From assembly GCA_949949005.1 (NCBI GenBank), contig CATLHM010000001.1:124001-188000 (forward strand): 64,000 nucleotides of DNA. Direction: 5' to 3'. The translations under genes and the position numbers were made by a program. The notes under the pieces are model-generated. The model was not told the origin of the DNA, did no database searches, and was given only the letters and a program-made list of their open reading frames with translations. Shown here piece by piece: positions 41,316 to 49,770 of the stretch; position 1 is the stretch's first letter, and each line of letters opens with the position of its first letter. The DNA is from an uncultured Lachnospiraceae bacterium. GTDB lineage: Bacteria > Bacillota > Clostridia > Lachnospirales > Lachnospiraceae.

Positions 41316-43082
41316 ATGAAAAAATTTTTGGATTTGATTTCAGAGGAAATGCAGAGCGCATTTGGGGCGGCAGGGTATGACGAGACACTTGGAAAGGTGA
41401 CCCTTTCCAACCGGCCGGATTTGTGTGAATATCAGTGTAACGGCGCTATGGCGGGGGCAAAGATTTATAAAAAAGCACCTGTTATGATTGCAAATGATGT
41501 GGCGGAAAAGTGTAAAGACAGTGAGATTTTCTCCAGCGTGGAGGCTGTGGCTCCGGGCTTTTTGAATTTGAAGGTGCGGGAGAGCTTCGTAGAAGACTAT
41601 CTGGCCGGAATGCGCAGGGAAGAAAAGTTTGGCCTGGAAATGCCAGAGAATCCTGCCAAAATTATTGTGGATTACGGCGGGCCCAATGTGGCCAAGCCTC
41701 TCCATGTGGGGCATCTGCGTCCGGCCATTATCGGCGAGAGCATCAAGAGGATTGCCAGGTATGCGGGACATGATGTGATCGGGGATGTGCATCTGGGAGA
41801 TTGGGGGCTTCCTATGGGGCTGGTGATTACGGAAATTCAAGAGAGGAAGCCGGGTCTGGCGTATTTTGACGAAAATTTTGCAGGGGAATATCCGAAGCAG
41901 CCGCCCTTTACTATTTCAGAGTTAGAAGAGATTTATCCTACCGCAAGTAAAAAATCCAAAGAGGATGAGGCTTATAAGGAGAAAGCTATGGAGGCCACCT
42001 TTAAGCTTCAAAGCGGCGTCAGAGGATACCGGGCGTTATGGAAACATATTGTGGATGTTTCGGTTGCAGACTTAAAGAGAAATTATGAAAAACTGGATGT
42101 GGATTTCGACCTTTGGAAAGGCGAGGCGGATGTTCACGATGTGATCCCGGGAATGGTGGAGTATCTGAAAAAGGAAGGCTATGCTTACATCAGCGAAGGG
42201 GCTCTGGTGGTGGATGTGAAAGAGGAAACGGATACCAAGGAAATTCCACCCTGTATGATTTTGAAATCGGATGGAGCATCGCTTTACAACACCACAGACC
42301 TTGCTACTATAATGGAAAGAATGCGGGAATATCATCCGGACAGGATGATTTACCTTACCGATAAGAGGCAGAATCTATATTTTGAGCAGGTATTCCGTTG
42401 TGCGCGCAAGACAAAGTTGGTGGAGCCTCAGACAGAGCTTTTGCATGTGGGCATCGGAACCATGAACGGAAGCGACGGAAAGCCTTTTAAGACCCGGGAC
42501 GGCGGCGTCATGCGCCTTGAAAATCTGATCAAAGAAATTAACGAGGAAATGTACCGGAAGATTACGGACAACCGCCAGGTGGAGGAGGAAGAGGCGAGAA
42601 AGACGGCCGAGGTGGTGGCTCTTTCCGCCATCAAATACGGGGATCTGTCCAATCAGGCCGCCAAGGACTATATTTTTGACATTGACAAGTTCACCTCCTT
42701 TGAGGGAGATACCGGGCCGTATATCCTTTATACAATTGTCAGGATCAAATCTATTTTAAATAAGATCAAAGAGCAGGGAGGCTCTTGGGATGAGAGCTCC
42801 ATCAGGGAGGCAGGCAGTGAATCGGAGAAATCCCTGATGCTGGAGATCACTGGCTTTAACGCCATGATGGAGACGGCCTATGGGGAGAGCGCCCCTCATA
42901 AGGTGTGCGCCTATATTTACAATCTTGCCAATGCCTTTAACCGTTTTTATCATGAGACAAAGATCGTGACCGAAGAGAATGAGGAAAAGAGGGCCGGATG
43001 GATTGCCCTTCTTGTACTGACCAGAGATATTTTGGAAGCTTGTATCGGAGTGCTTGGATTTTTCGCTCCGGAAAGGATGTAA
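41316..43082 (+). CDS. argS: Arginyl-tRNA synthetase
   Basis: This class I synthetase charges tRNA-Arg. The 588 residues match the family. The HIGH-like motif is KPLHVGHLRPAIIGESIKR, preceded by the N-terminal Add-1 domain. The KMSKS-type loop is replaced by the ArgRS pattern SDGKPFKTRDGGVMRL. The C-terminal anticodon-binding domain has the typical YNLANAFNRFYHETKI. It starts at ATG 41316 behind GGAGAGGAAAAGG. No T-box leader is visible. The next gene starts three bases after its stop. Confidence 0.93.
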   Translation: MKKFLDLISEEMQSAFGAAGYDETLGKVTLSNRPDLCEYQCNGAMAGAKIYKKAPVMIANDVAEKCKDSEIFSSVEAVAPGFLNLKVRESFVEDYLAGMRREEKFGLEMPENPAKIIVDYGGPNVAKPLHVGHLRPAIIGESIKRIARYAGHDVIGDVHLGDWGLPMGLVITEIQERKPGLAYFDENFAGEYPKQPPFTISELEEIYPTASKKSKEDEAYKEKAMEATFKLQSGVRGYRALWKHIVDVSVADLKRNYEKLDVDFDLWKGEADVHDVIPGMVEYLKKEGYAYISEGALVVDVKEETDTKEIPPCMILKSDGASLYNTTDLATIMERMREYHPDRMIYLTDKRQNLYFEQVFRCARKTKLVEPQTELLHVGIGTMNGSDGKPFKTRDGGVMRLENLIKEINEEMYRKITDNRQVEEEEARKTAEVVALSAIKYGDLSNQAAKDYIFDIDKFTSFEGDTGPYILYTIVRIKSILNKIKEQGGSWDESSIREAGSESEKSLMLEITGFNAMMETAYGESAPHKVCAYIYNLANAFNRFYHETKIVTEENEEKRAGWIALLVLTRDILEACIGVLGFFAPERM

Positions 43083-43085
43083 GAT

Positions 43086-44783
43086 ATGCAGTCATCAACA
43101 GAACTCAGGAATAAATTGAGAAGTATTGACCACCGGAGCTATCCGGCCTACAAGGAGCTGCGGGGGCAGTATGATTTTACAGATTATGTGTTGTCTATCG
43201 ACCATGTGCAGGGGGATCCCTTTGCGGCGCCCTCCCGGCTTTCCGTGCTGGTGAAGGCCCAGAGGGCTGCTTTCCCTCCCGCCTTTTATGACACCTATGC
43301 AAAAAGAGTGACACTTCAGGATCACCTTACAAGGCTCTTTGCCAGAGAGGTCAGCGGCGGAAGCTTTCAGGCTAAGGGCTCGGGCAAAAGTGGGCTTCTT
43401 GGGGTTTCCAGATGCGGACAGCAGGTGTTGGAGAGGACGGCCCTTAAGGTAAAGGAGGGCAACCTTACCCTCCGGTTTGAGGCGGGTTTTCCGGCAAACG
43501 GCAGAACCATCAATGCCAGGGAGCTGGAAAAGATGCTCTTTGATATTCTGCCGGACTGTGTGAGAAAGAGCCTTTACTATGCCAGAATCGACCAGAATAA
43601 ATTAAAGCAGGCGATCTGCCTTTGCGAGGATCAGCAGTATATCCGGGAAAAGCTGCCGGAATTGTCGTTATGCGCCTTTGTGGCGGACGGTTCCATCCTT
43701 CCGAGAGAGAGCGGCGTATCCGAGCGCCCTATGAGGGAGGCGGTTCCCTTTCAGAGCCCTGAATCACTTAGGGTGACGCTGGACTTACCCAATAAGGGAA
43801 AGATAACGGGCATGGGGATTCCCAGAGGCATCACTCTTTTTGTGGGAGGTGGCTATCACGGAAAGTCTACCATTTTGCAGGCCCTTCAAAACGGCGTATA
43901 CAATCACATCAAGGGGGACGGCAGAGAGCTTGTCATCACCGACAACACGGCGGTGAAGCTTCGGGCAGAAGATGGCCGCAGCATTGCCAATGTGGATATT
44001 TCCCCTTTTATCGGAAATCTTCCCAATAAAAGGGACACCGCCCATTTTTCCACGGAAGACGCCAGCGGCAGTACCTCCCAGGCGGCGAATCTGATGGAGG
44101 CAGTGGAGGCAGGAAGCACCCTCCTTTTGATTGACGAGGATACTTCGGCCACGAATTTTATGATCCGGGATCAACTGATGCAGGAGGTAATCTCTGTCGG
44201 GGAAGAACCTATCACCCCCTTTATCTGCCGGGTAAACAGCCTTTATCAGGATCTGGGGATCTCCTCCATTATCGTGGCGGGAAGCTCGGGCTCCTATTTC
44301 CATGTGGCGGACACGGTGATTCAGATGAAGGAATATGTGCCTTATGATATTACCCCAAAGGCCAAAAAGGCGGCGGAGGGCTATCCGGCCATGACCGGCA
44401 GCGGGGAGAGCTTTCCCGGCTATCTGGATCAGAGATGCCCCAAGCCGGATATGGGGCTTAAGAAGGACGACCGGATTAAGATCAAGACTATGGGAACCAG
44501 CGAGCTTTTGCTCTCTAAGGAAAGCGTGGAGCTCAGGTATTTGGAACAGCTAAAGGATCAGGAGCAGACGGCGGCCCTGGCCTGGGTTTTGAAGTTCGCA
44601 GAGCTCAGGCTGATGGACGGGCGAAAGACCTTAAAGCAGATCGGTGATTTCCTGGAAAAGCAGCTTGACAGGGACGGGCTGGAGAGCCTTTTTGACCACG
44701 GGGAGGTGTCATCCTCTCTGGCAAGGCCCAGAAAGCAGGAGATTATGGCGTGCATTAATCGTTATCGGAAATTGAAATTTTGA
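43086..44783 (+). CDS. ABC-class ATPase (COG3044 type)
   Basis: A 565-residue cytoplasmic protein of the predicted ABC-class ATPase family, whose role is unknown. Its Walker A is FVGGGYHGKSTILQALQNGVYNH (GGGYHGKSTIL). The family motif DISPFIGNLP and signature-like DASGSTSQAANLMEAVE follow, with Walker B TLLLIDEDTSATNFMIRD. The C-terminal region has a helical pattern. It lies three bases after argS behind AAGGATG and is probably co-transcribed with it. Confidence 0.8.
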   Translation: MQSSTELRNKLRSIDHRSYPAYKELRGQYDFTDYVLSIDHVQGDPFAAPSRLSVLVKAQRAAFPPAFYDTYAKRVTLQDHLTRLFAREVSGGSFQAKGSGKSGLLGVSRCGQQVLERTALKVKEGNLTLRFEAGFPANGRTINARELEKMLFDILPDCVRKSLYYARIDQNKLKQAICLCEDQQYIREKLPELSLCAFVADGSILPRESGVSERPMREAVPFQSPESLRVTLDLPNKGKITGMGIPRGITLFVGGGYHGKSTILQALQNGVYNHIKGDGRELVITDNTAVKLRAEDGRSIANVDISPFIGNLPNKRDTAHFSTEDASGSTSQAANLMEAVEAGSTLLLIDEDTSATNFMIRDQLMQEVISVGEEPITPFICRVNSLYQDLGISSIIVAGSSGSYFHVADTVIQMKEYVPYDITPKAKKAAEGYPAMTGSGESFPGYLDQRCPKPDMGLKKDDRIKIKTMGTSELLLSKESVELRYLEQLKDQEQTAALAWVLKFAELRLMDGRKTLKQIGDFLEKQLDRDGLESLFDHGEVSSSLARPRKQEIMACINRYRKLKF

Positions 44784-44822
44784 CTTGATTAATTCTTCTC
44801 ATTATGGTATAGTATGAGAAGT

Positions 44823-44893
44823 GCAGATGTAGTTCATTGGTAGAATATCAGCTTCCCAAGCTGAGGAGGCGGGTTCGATTCCCGTCATCTGCT
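44823..44893 (+). tRNA. tRNA-Gly (anticodon CCC)
   Basis: A complete cloverleaf of 71 nt: acceptor arms GCAGATG (44823-44829) and CATCTGC (44886-44892), D-arm GTTC/GAAT, anticodon stem TCAGC/GCTGA with loop TTCCCAA (CCC at 44855-44857), and T-arm with TTCGATT. The discriminator is T, as is usual for bacterial tRNA-Gly, and CCA is not encoded. A terminator follows at once. Confidence 0.95.
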
Positions 44894-44896
44894 TAG

Positions 44897-44927
44897 AGAA
44901 CCTTGATTTATCAGGGTTCTTTTTTTT
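44897..44927 (+). terminator. Intrinsic terminator after tRNA-Gly
   Basis: AGAACCTTGA (44897-44906) and TCAGGGTTCT (44911-44920) form a 10-bp stem with one G-T pair and a 4-nt loop, followed by a run of T. Confidence 0.9.
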
Positions 44928-45236
44928 GTGTTGCATTTCGTGTTGCATATCCTCAAAATACTTAAATGGCCTGCATCGCAGCAGTAGATGAACTCGGAGT
45001 GGCCAAATTTCTGTAAGACTGTTTCTGTAGGAGGCGTGTTTGCTTCCTGGCTCCAGTATCCTGGTATGAGAAATTGAAGTGCCTATTTCTGTTGGACTAA
45101 CCGTCCAATAGAAATTTGAAATGTTTTTTGCTACAATGGAGTTCAAAGGAAAAGGACTGCGCAGCTACAAAGCCCTCGCGGTTTTGCGGGGAGGGCCTGG
45201 GAAGACAGTCGCAGTCCGTCAACGCTGCCTGAATGG
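44928..45236. other. Non-coding gap after tRNA-Gly
   Basis: No intact gene. Just after the tRNA, GTGTTGCATTTCGTGTTGCA repeats TGTTGCAT, and the minus strand reads MQHEMQH, reminiscent of integrase ends next to tRNA sites, but too little remains to call. An inverted repeat ATTTCTGTTGGAC/GTCCAATAGAAAT lies at 45085-45115. A GC hairpin (GCCCTC/GAGGGC, about 45171-45195) may end the minus-strand regulator gene. Confidence 0.4.
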
Positions 45237-45449
45237 TCAGATATCGTCTTTTTGAAAACGCACGATGTCGTTGGGCGTACAGTCCAGTATGTTGCAGAGC
45301 TTTTCCATTGTAAGAAGGGTGATATTGTTTTTCTTTTTCAAAGTGTCTAATGTTTTGTTATCAATTCCGCCCTTCAGTAGCTTATATTGGCTTATTTTCT
45401 TTTCTTTCATTGTTTCCCATAAGGGGCTGTAATCAATAATTACAATCAC
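45237..45449 (-). CDS. Small XRE-family (Cro/CI) regulator
   Basis: About 70 residues making one helix-turn-helix domain: DYSPLWETMKEKKISQYKLL, NKTLDTLKKKNNITLLTMEKLC, LDCTPNDIVRF (in pieces under twenty). It resembles the short regulators found in mobile elements. The start is unclear: AAGGAGGTGAT, a perfect anti-16S match, ends where GTG 45449 begins, leaving ATT 45440 as the only initiation site with normal spacing; a TTG at 45467 lacks a ribosome-binding site. Coordinates here use GTG. It diverges from the small gene at 45597. Confidence 0.7.
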   Translation of the reverse strand: MIVIIDYSPLWETMKEKKISQYKLLKGGIDNKTLDTLKKKNNITLLTMEKLCNILDCTPNDIVRFQKDDI

Positions 45450-45528
45450 CTCCTTCTTTTGTGACAAATTTTTACATATTTCAACAATTATTTCGTGCTA
45501 TTATTATGGACTGAAAAATAGGAAATCA

Positions 45529-45552
45529 ATATTGTGAACAACTCCACAATAT
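45529..45552. promoter_or_regulatory. Possible operator in the divergent region
   Basis: ATATTGTG (45529-45536) and CACAATAT (45545-45552) form a perfect inverted repeat with an 8-bp spacer, between the XRE regulator and the gene at 45597. It is a plausible binding site for that regulator. Confidence 0.45.
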
Positions 45553-45596
45553 GGTATGTTTATGGGTAGGTTTGTTAAATAAAGGAGTCTTGAGAA

Positions 45597-45809
45597 ATGA
45601 AGTTTTACGAAGTAACCATTATATTGGAGGATGAGCAGGAGAAAAGGCTTGAGAACCTTGCCAGGAGATTCAAGGAGATCAATGGGTGGGGGGAGAAGGA
45701 GATATTGCAGTTCGTTGTCAATGGATGTACTGACAATACGGACGCGATGCTGGCATTTATGGAGATGAAAGCAGAGCAGTTAGAAAAATCGTATGGTTTG
45801 GCGTATTAG
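45597..45809 (+). CDS. Small hypothetical protein
   Basis: Unknown. The 70 residues begin MKFYEVTIILEDEQEKRLE and are predicted mostly helical, with many Glu/Lys residues and no membrane segment. The pattern FKEINGWGEKEILQFVVNGC suggests a small ribbon-helix-helix or antitoxin-like protein, but this is weak. AAAGGAG sits upstream of ATG 45597. It lies downstream of a possible operator and opposite the XRE regulator. Confidence 0.5.
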   Translation: MKFYEVTIILEDEQEKRLENLARRFKEINGWGEKEILQFVVNGCTDNTDAMLAFMEMKAEQLEKSYGLAY

Positions 45810-46161
45810 CATTTTCTGATTACTAATTAAACACATCTTTTTTTATTTCTGACTTCCGGGAATGGAACATGTACGAGAAACTATTTGATTTCAGACCAGG
45901 TACATGGTAAAATTTTCTGAGTAGGCTGTCCCTGAACTGCCAAGTGCATTGTACCAGGCGGGGCAGCTTATTGAACCGATATTGTCGCGATTAGAGAGGG
46001 GTTCGCCTGTTAATTGAAAAACGGCGATGCCCCGAAAGGCTATCACCGTTTACCCCTTTTACAAGTATAGTATAGCTTTGCGGGCATCAGTCTGTAAAGC
46101 ATTAGTTATCGCGCAGAACCCCTCTTTTATGACAATGAAGATGCAGTACAGGGAGTATTTT
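45810..46161. other. Non-coding gap before RNase H
   Basis: No protein gene is recognised. AGAGGGGTTCGC (about 45995-46006) and GCAGAACCCCTCT (about 46112-46124) are inverted around a hairpin at 46017-46050 and a minus-strand promoter, listed separately. A 13-codon frame near 45869 (MYEKLFDFRPGTW) is probably chance. Confidence 0.4.
46012..46062 (-). ncRNA. Candidate short antisense-type RNA
   Basis: On the minus strand TTTACA (46098-46093) and TATACT (46074-46069) are spaced by 18 bp, a good promoter. Just downstream, AACGGTGATAGCC and GGCATCGCCGTT form a stem (46050-46019) followed by TTTTTC. This would give an RNA of about 50 nt, similar in layout to antitoxin RNAs of type I toxin-antitoxin loci. 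I find no matching hydrophobic toxin. Confidence 0.35.
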
Positions 46162-46761
46162 ATGGCAGAAAAATATTATGCAGTGAAAACCGGATCCAAG
46201 ACTGGCATATTTACCACATGGGAAGAGTGCCGGGCAAGCGTACACGGCTATTCGGGGGCGGCCTACAAGAGCTTTAAGACACGGGAGGAAGCTGTCAGCT
46301 ATTTGGGGGGCAGTTTTTCCGGAAAAGATGGTTTAAAGGATGGGGACTGTGTTAAAATATATGTAGACGGAAGCTATAATCATGTTACCCGGGAGTTTTC
46401 TTACGGCATGGTGGTGCTGAAAGAGGGCGGGGAGGAAACTTATTGCCGCAGCTTCCAGGATGAAGAGCTGGCCGCCATGCGGAACGTGGCGGGAGAGATC
46501 AAGGGGGCTGAGGCGGCTATGCAGTATGCTCTCGACAAGGGACTTCCGGCCATCGAGATCTATCACGATTATGAGGGAATTGCCAAATGGTGTCTGGGAG
46601 AGTGGAAGACCAACAAGGAGGGCACCAGGGCCTATAAGGAATTTTTTGACAGGGCAAGCGGGATGGTGCAAATCCGGTTCGTCAAGGTGGCCGGGCATTC
46701 CAATGATAAGTACAATGATATGGCGGATGAGCTGGCCAAGAGGGCACTGGGTATTGAATAA
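46162..46761 (+). CDS. Ribonuclease H with viroplasmin-like N-terminus
   Basis: A 199-residue RNase H1-type enzyme that cuts RNA in RNA-DNA hybrids. The N-terminal domain (KYYAVKTGSKTGIFTTWEEC, YSGAAYKSFKTREEAVSYL) is the viroplasmin/hybrid-binding domain. The catalytic domain shows IYVDGSYN (first Asp), NVAGEIKGAEAAM (Glu), HDYEGIAKW (Asp) and KVAGHSNDKYNDMADELAK (last Asp). ATG 46162 with AGGGAG upstream is preferred over the longer frame from 46027. It is 18 bp from the next gene. Confidence 0.88.
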   Translation: MAEKYYAVKTGSKTGIFTTWEECRASVHGYSGAAYKSFKTREEAVSYLGGSFSGKDGLKDGDCVKIYVDGSYNHVTREFSYGMVVLKEGGEETYCRSFQDEELAAMRNVAGEIKGAEAAMQYALDKGLPAIEIYHDYEGIAKWCLGEWKTNKEGTRAYKEFFDRASGMVQIRFVKVAGHSNDKYNDMADELAKRALGIE

Positions 46762-46779
46762 CTGAGGGAGGAAAATAAG

Positions 46780-47739
46780 GTGATACACTTTTTTATAAAG
46801 CAAAATCAGCCGTTGACAGCGGCCCTGGGGTTGCTGTTGGCTTTTGCAAGTACTTGTATCTTACTGTCAAAGCTGAGCTTTTTGCTGCCCAGGGACGGAG
46901 GCAGGGAGTATGCGGTGGAGGGAAAGCTCTCCGCCGGAAAGCCAAGGGGAGCGGGTATTATTTTTATTCTTGTATTCATGGTCTCGGCCCTTCTCTTTGC
47001 CCCCATAAATCTGGAAACCGTGATCTATCTGATCCTGATCGTGGCGGAGATGCTCACCGGATTTATGGACGATGCGGCGGAGCGGCCCTGGGGCGGACTT
47101 AAGAAGGGACTGTTGGATTTGACGGTGGCCATTATTGTGGCTATCACTTATCTGAATTTTAATTCCAATACCATCCGGCTTGCGGTGTTTGAGATGGATC
47201 TGACCCTGCCGCCGGTTTTGTTCGGGCTTTTGACGGTGGCTCTGGTGTGGGGCTCCATTAACGTGACCAACTGTTCCGACGGGGTGGACGGGCTTTCGGG
47301 GACTCTGGCGATCATAACTCTGGCTACCTTTTATGTGATCGACAACATTATGGGGAAGGATGATTTTACCTTTCTGATTCTGATTTTTATCATATGTGTG
47401 TTGGGATATCTCTGGTATAACGCCACGCCCAGCCGCCTCATGATGGGGGACGCAGGGAGCCGGGCCATGGGAATTTTTATCAGCATCACGGCGCTAAAGA
47501 GCGACAGCCCTTTTATGTATCTGCCAGTGGCAATGGTGTTTATTCTGGACGGCGGGCTGGGGCTGCTTAAAGTGGCGCTGATACGTGTCTGCAAGATCCA
47601 TATTTTAAATCATGTAAGGACGCCCTTGCATGACCATGTGCGAAAAAATATGGGGTGGTCCAACACCCAGACAGTGGTGCGGTTTGCCATTATACAGATC
47701 GTGGTGTCTTTGGCGATGGTATATGCGGTACTTTTATAG
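46780..47739 (+). CDS. MraY/WecA-type phospho-sugar transferase
   Basis: A 319-residue membrane glycosyltransferase of family 4, which moves a phospho-N-acetyl-sugar from UDP to a polyprenyl phosphate. About nine helices are present. The motifs are FMDDAAERPWGGLKKG (aspartate pair), NVTNCSDGVDGLSGTLA, LMMGDAGSRAMG and the His motif HVRTPLHDHVRKNMGW, close to MraY. It may act in cell-wall or capsule precursor assembly. GTG 46780 follows GGGAGGAAAATAAG. Confidence 0.78.
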   Translation: MIHFFIKQNQPLTAALGLLLAFASTCILLSKLSFLLPRDGGREYAVEGKLSAGKPRGAGIIFILVFMVSALLFAPINLETVIYLILIVAEMLTGFMDDAAERPWGGLKKGLLDLTVAIIVAITYLNFNSNTIRLAVFEMDLTLPPVLFGLLTVALVWGSINVTNCSDGVDGLSGTLAIITLATFYVIDNIMGKDDFTFLILIFIICVLGYLWYNATPSRLMMGDAGSRAMGIFISITALKSDSPFMYLPVAMVFILDGGLGLLKVALIRVCKIHILNHVRTPLHDHVRKNMGWSNTQTVVRFAIIQIVVSLAMVYAVLL

Positions 47740-47769
47740 GAAATATGCGGTATTTTTATAGGAAGTAGG

Positions 47770-47897
47770 TTGAAAATAAGCCTGATGGCTCAACCAGCAA
47801 TTTGTGCCGTAAGCGGCCCAAATTGGATCGCAGATGCGAAACTGTCTACGCGGATTTCGCATCGCGTTGCCGCAAAAAACGCGGCATGGAGGTTAAG
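47770..47897 (+). repeat. Palindromic leader repeat before the deaminase
   Basis: Contains AATTTGTGCC...GCGGCCCAAATT (about 47798-47823), the stem GATGCGAAA/TTTCGCATC (about 47832-47866), and GCGTTGCCGC/GCGGC followed by GCATGGAGGTTA (about 47867-47896). The first and last blocks recur before larC; the GCGTTGCCGC...GCATGGAGGTTA block recurs at 57364-57394. Confidence 0.5.
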
Positions 47898-47922
47898 AAG
47901 AGATTTTACAGGGGGAAGGAAA

Positions 47923-48414
47923 ATGACACAGCGGCGGGACAAAATTAATTATTATCTGGATTTGGCGGAGACGGTGGCCAAGCGCAGCACCTGTTTCAGG
48001 AGATGGTACGGTGCAGTGATCGTAAAAAATGACGAGGTGATCTCCACCGGCTATGTGGGAGCTCCCAGAGGGAGGAAAAACTGCACAGACACGGGAAGGT
48101 GCATCCGGCAGGAGCTGAACATTCCAAGGGGAGAGCGCTATGAGCTGTGCCGCAGCGTACATGCGGAGATGAACGCGATCATCAGCGCTTCCAGGGACAA
48201 GATGATTGGGAGCGCCATGTATATGGCCGGGGTGGACGCCCAGACCGGGGAGTATATTTCTAATTCCAACAATTGTTCTATGTGCAAAAAGGTAATGATC
48301 AATGCGGGAATCGAGCGGGTCTACATCAGGGACAGCAGGGACGAGTACCGTATGATCATGGTGCAGGAATGGATTGACAATGACGAGTCCTTAGAGGGAG
48401 TCAGAGGGTATTGA
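47923..48414 (+). CDS. Deoxycytidylate deaminase-like enzyme
   Basis: A 163-residue zinc-dependent nucleotide deaminase of the dCMP/ComEB family, converting dCMP to dUMP. The zinc site is HAEMNAI (His and catalytic Glu) and CSMCKK (two Cys). Upstream motifs YGAVIVKNDEVISTGYVGAPRG and the extra Cys region NCTDTGRCIRQ suit dCMP deaminases. ATG 47923 (GGGGGAAGG upstream) is preferred over the longer frame. Its stop overlaps the next gene's leader. Confidence 0.8.
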   Translation: MTQRRDKINYYLDLAETVAKRSTCFRRWYGAVIVKNDEVISTGYVGAPRGRKNCTDTGRCIRQELNIPRGERYELCRSVHAEMNAIISASRDKMIGSAMYMAGVDAQTGEYISNSNNCSMCKKVMINAGIERVYIRDSRDEYRMIMVQEWIDNDESLEGVRGY

Positions 48415-48419
48415 AATGT

Positions 48420-49703
48420 ATGAGTGAACAGTATGATCAAATAAGGCTCCTGGCAGAAAAAGTGATGGGCCTTGCCAGAGACAGTATTCTGGTAAACATG
48501 CGTTTTTTGGATACGGCCCTGTCCTCCCTGAAGCCGATACCCCAGAGGGGGATCGGGGGCTTTGCCTCACAGGGGACGGCCATCTATTATGATCCGGTTT
48601 TTCTTTTGAAGAAATATAAAGAAGAACCGGCTTTTGCGGTGCGGATGTATCTGCATATCCTTTTCCATATGATTTTTTATCACAGCTTCCGCTTTGATAA
48701 GGTAGATAGCGAAGCCTGGAGCCTTGCCGCAGATATGGCGGCGGAGGCGGCAGTTTTAGAGCTGGGACTTGCGGGAGGGCCCCTTGCAAGGGATGAGGAG
48801 GCTGGAAGGAAGCTGGCATATATTAAGGAAGAGATACATAGTCTTACCGCGGAAAAGATTTACCGGTATCTCCGGAATTTTCAGGTGGGGGAGAGGGAGC
48901 GGGCAGAGCTTGGCCGCCTTTTTTTCATGGACTCCCACAGGCTCTGGACGCCCTCCCAGGAGCTTACCATCTCAGCGGAGCAGTGGAAGAAGCTGAGCGA
49001 GCGGATTCAGGCGGACTTAAAGTCCTTTTCCGCAGGCAAGTCCAAATCCGAGAGCATGGAAAAAAGCCTTTTGGAGGCGGTAAAGGACAGGCGTTCTTAC
49101 GCGGAGCTGCTTCGGAAGTTCATGGTGATGAACGAGGATATGCAGGTGAACGACGAGGAGTTCGACTACATTTATTATACCTACGGACTTTCCCAGTATG
49201 GAAATATGCCTTTGGTGGAGCCCCTGGAGTATAAGGACAGCAGGAAGGTGCGGGAGTTTGTGATTGCCATCGACACGTCGGCCTCCTGCCGTGGGGAGGT
49301 AGTGCGCTCTTTCCTGAAGGAGACTTATGGGATTTTGAGCGGGGAGGAAAACTTTTTCCGAAAAATGAATGTACACATCATCCAGTGCGACCATCAGGTG
49401 CAGCGTGACACCAGGATTACCAGCAGGGATGATTTGGACTTTTTCTTAAGCCATGAAAAACTTACGGGCTTCGGCTCCACAGATTTCCGCCCGGTGTTTG
49501 CCTATGTGGATGAGCTGATCAGGGCAGGGGAGTTTGAGAATTTAAAGGGAATGCTCTATTTTACGGACGGCTACGGTATCTATCCGAAGGCCATGCCGCC
49601 CTATCAGGTGATGTTTGTGTTCCCGGATAATGGGGATGAGGGCCCCCAGGTGCCGCCCTGGGCCGTCAAGGTTTTGATGGAGGCGTCGGATAGCGAGGCA
49701 TGA
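48420..49703 (+). CDS. VWA-like protein (DUF2201 type)
   Basis: A 427-residue cytoplasmic protein with an N-terminal putative metallopeptidase-like domain (the region MYLHILFHMIFYHSF includes HxxxH) and a C-terminal VWA-like domain (FVIAIDTSASCRGEVV and LYFTDGYGIYP). It lies directly upstream of a MoxR-type ATPase, the pairing seen in RavA-ViaA and related systems. The start ATG 48420 lies ten bases after AGAGGG; TTG 48411 is also possible. The exact function is unknown. Confidence 0.75.
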   Translation: MSEQYDQIRLLAEKVMGLARDSILVNMRFLDTALSSLKPIPQRGIGGFASQGTAIYYDPVFLLKKYKEEPAFAVRMYLHILFHMIFYHSFRFDKVDSEAWSLAADMAAEAAVLELGLAGGPLARDEEAGRKLAYIKEEIHSLTAEKIYRYLRNFQVGERERAELGRLFFMDSHRLWTPSQELTISAEQWKKLSERIQADLKSFSAGKSKSESMEKSLLEAVKDRRSYAELLRKFMVMNEDMQVNDEEFDYIYYTYGLSQYGNMPLVEPLEYKDSRKVREFVIAIDTSASCRGEVVRSFLKETYGILSGEENFFRKMNVHIIQCDHQVQRDTRITSRDDLDFFLSHEKLTGFGSTDFRPVFAYVDELIRAGEFENLKGMLYFTDGYGIYPKAMPPYQVMFVFPDNGDEGPQVPPWAVKVLMEASDSEA

Positions 49704-49770
49704 GGGGCTTTTGCACAATAAGCCGTTTTGGGCTGAGAGACAGTGTTTGTCAGGAAAGGAATGGGGAAGA

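Noticed and set aside
44802-45146. A 114-codon minus-strand reading frame over the tRNA-Gly
   Set aside because: It is the antisense of the tRNA and its terminator (GIEPASSAWEAD-type translation), a well-known false gene.
45839-45910. A 13-codon frame MYEKLFDFRPGTW as a type I toxin
   Set aside because: It is too short and not hydrophobic enough, and it has no ribosome-binding site of note.
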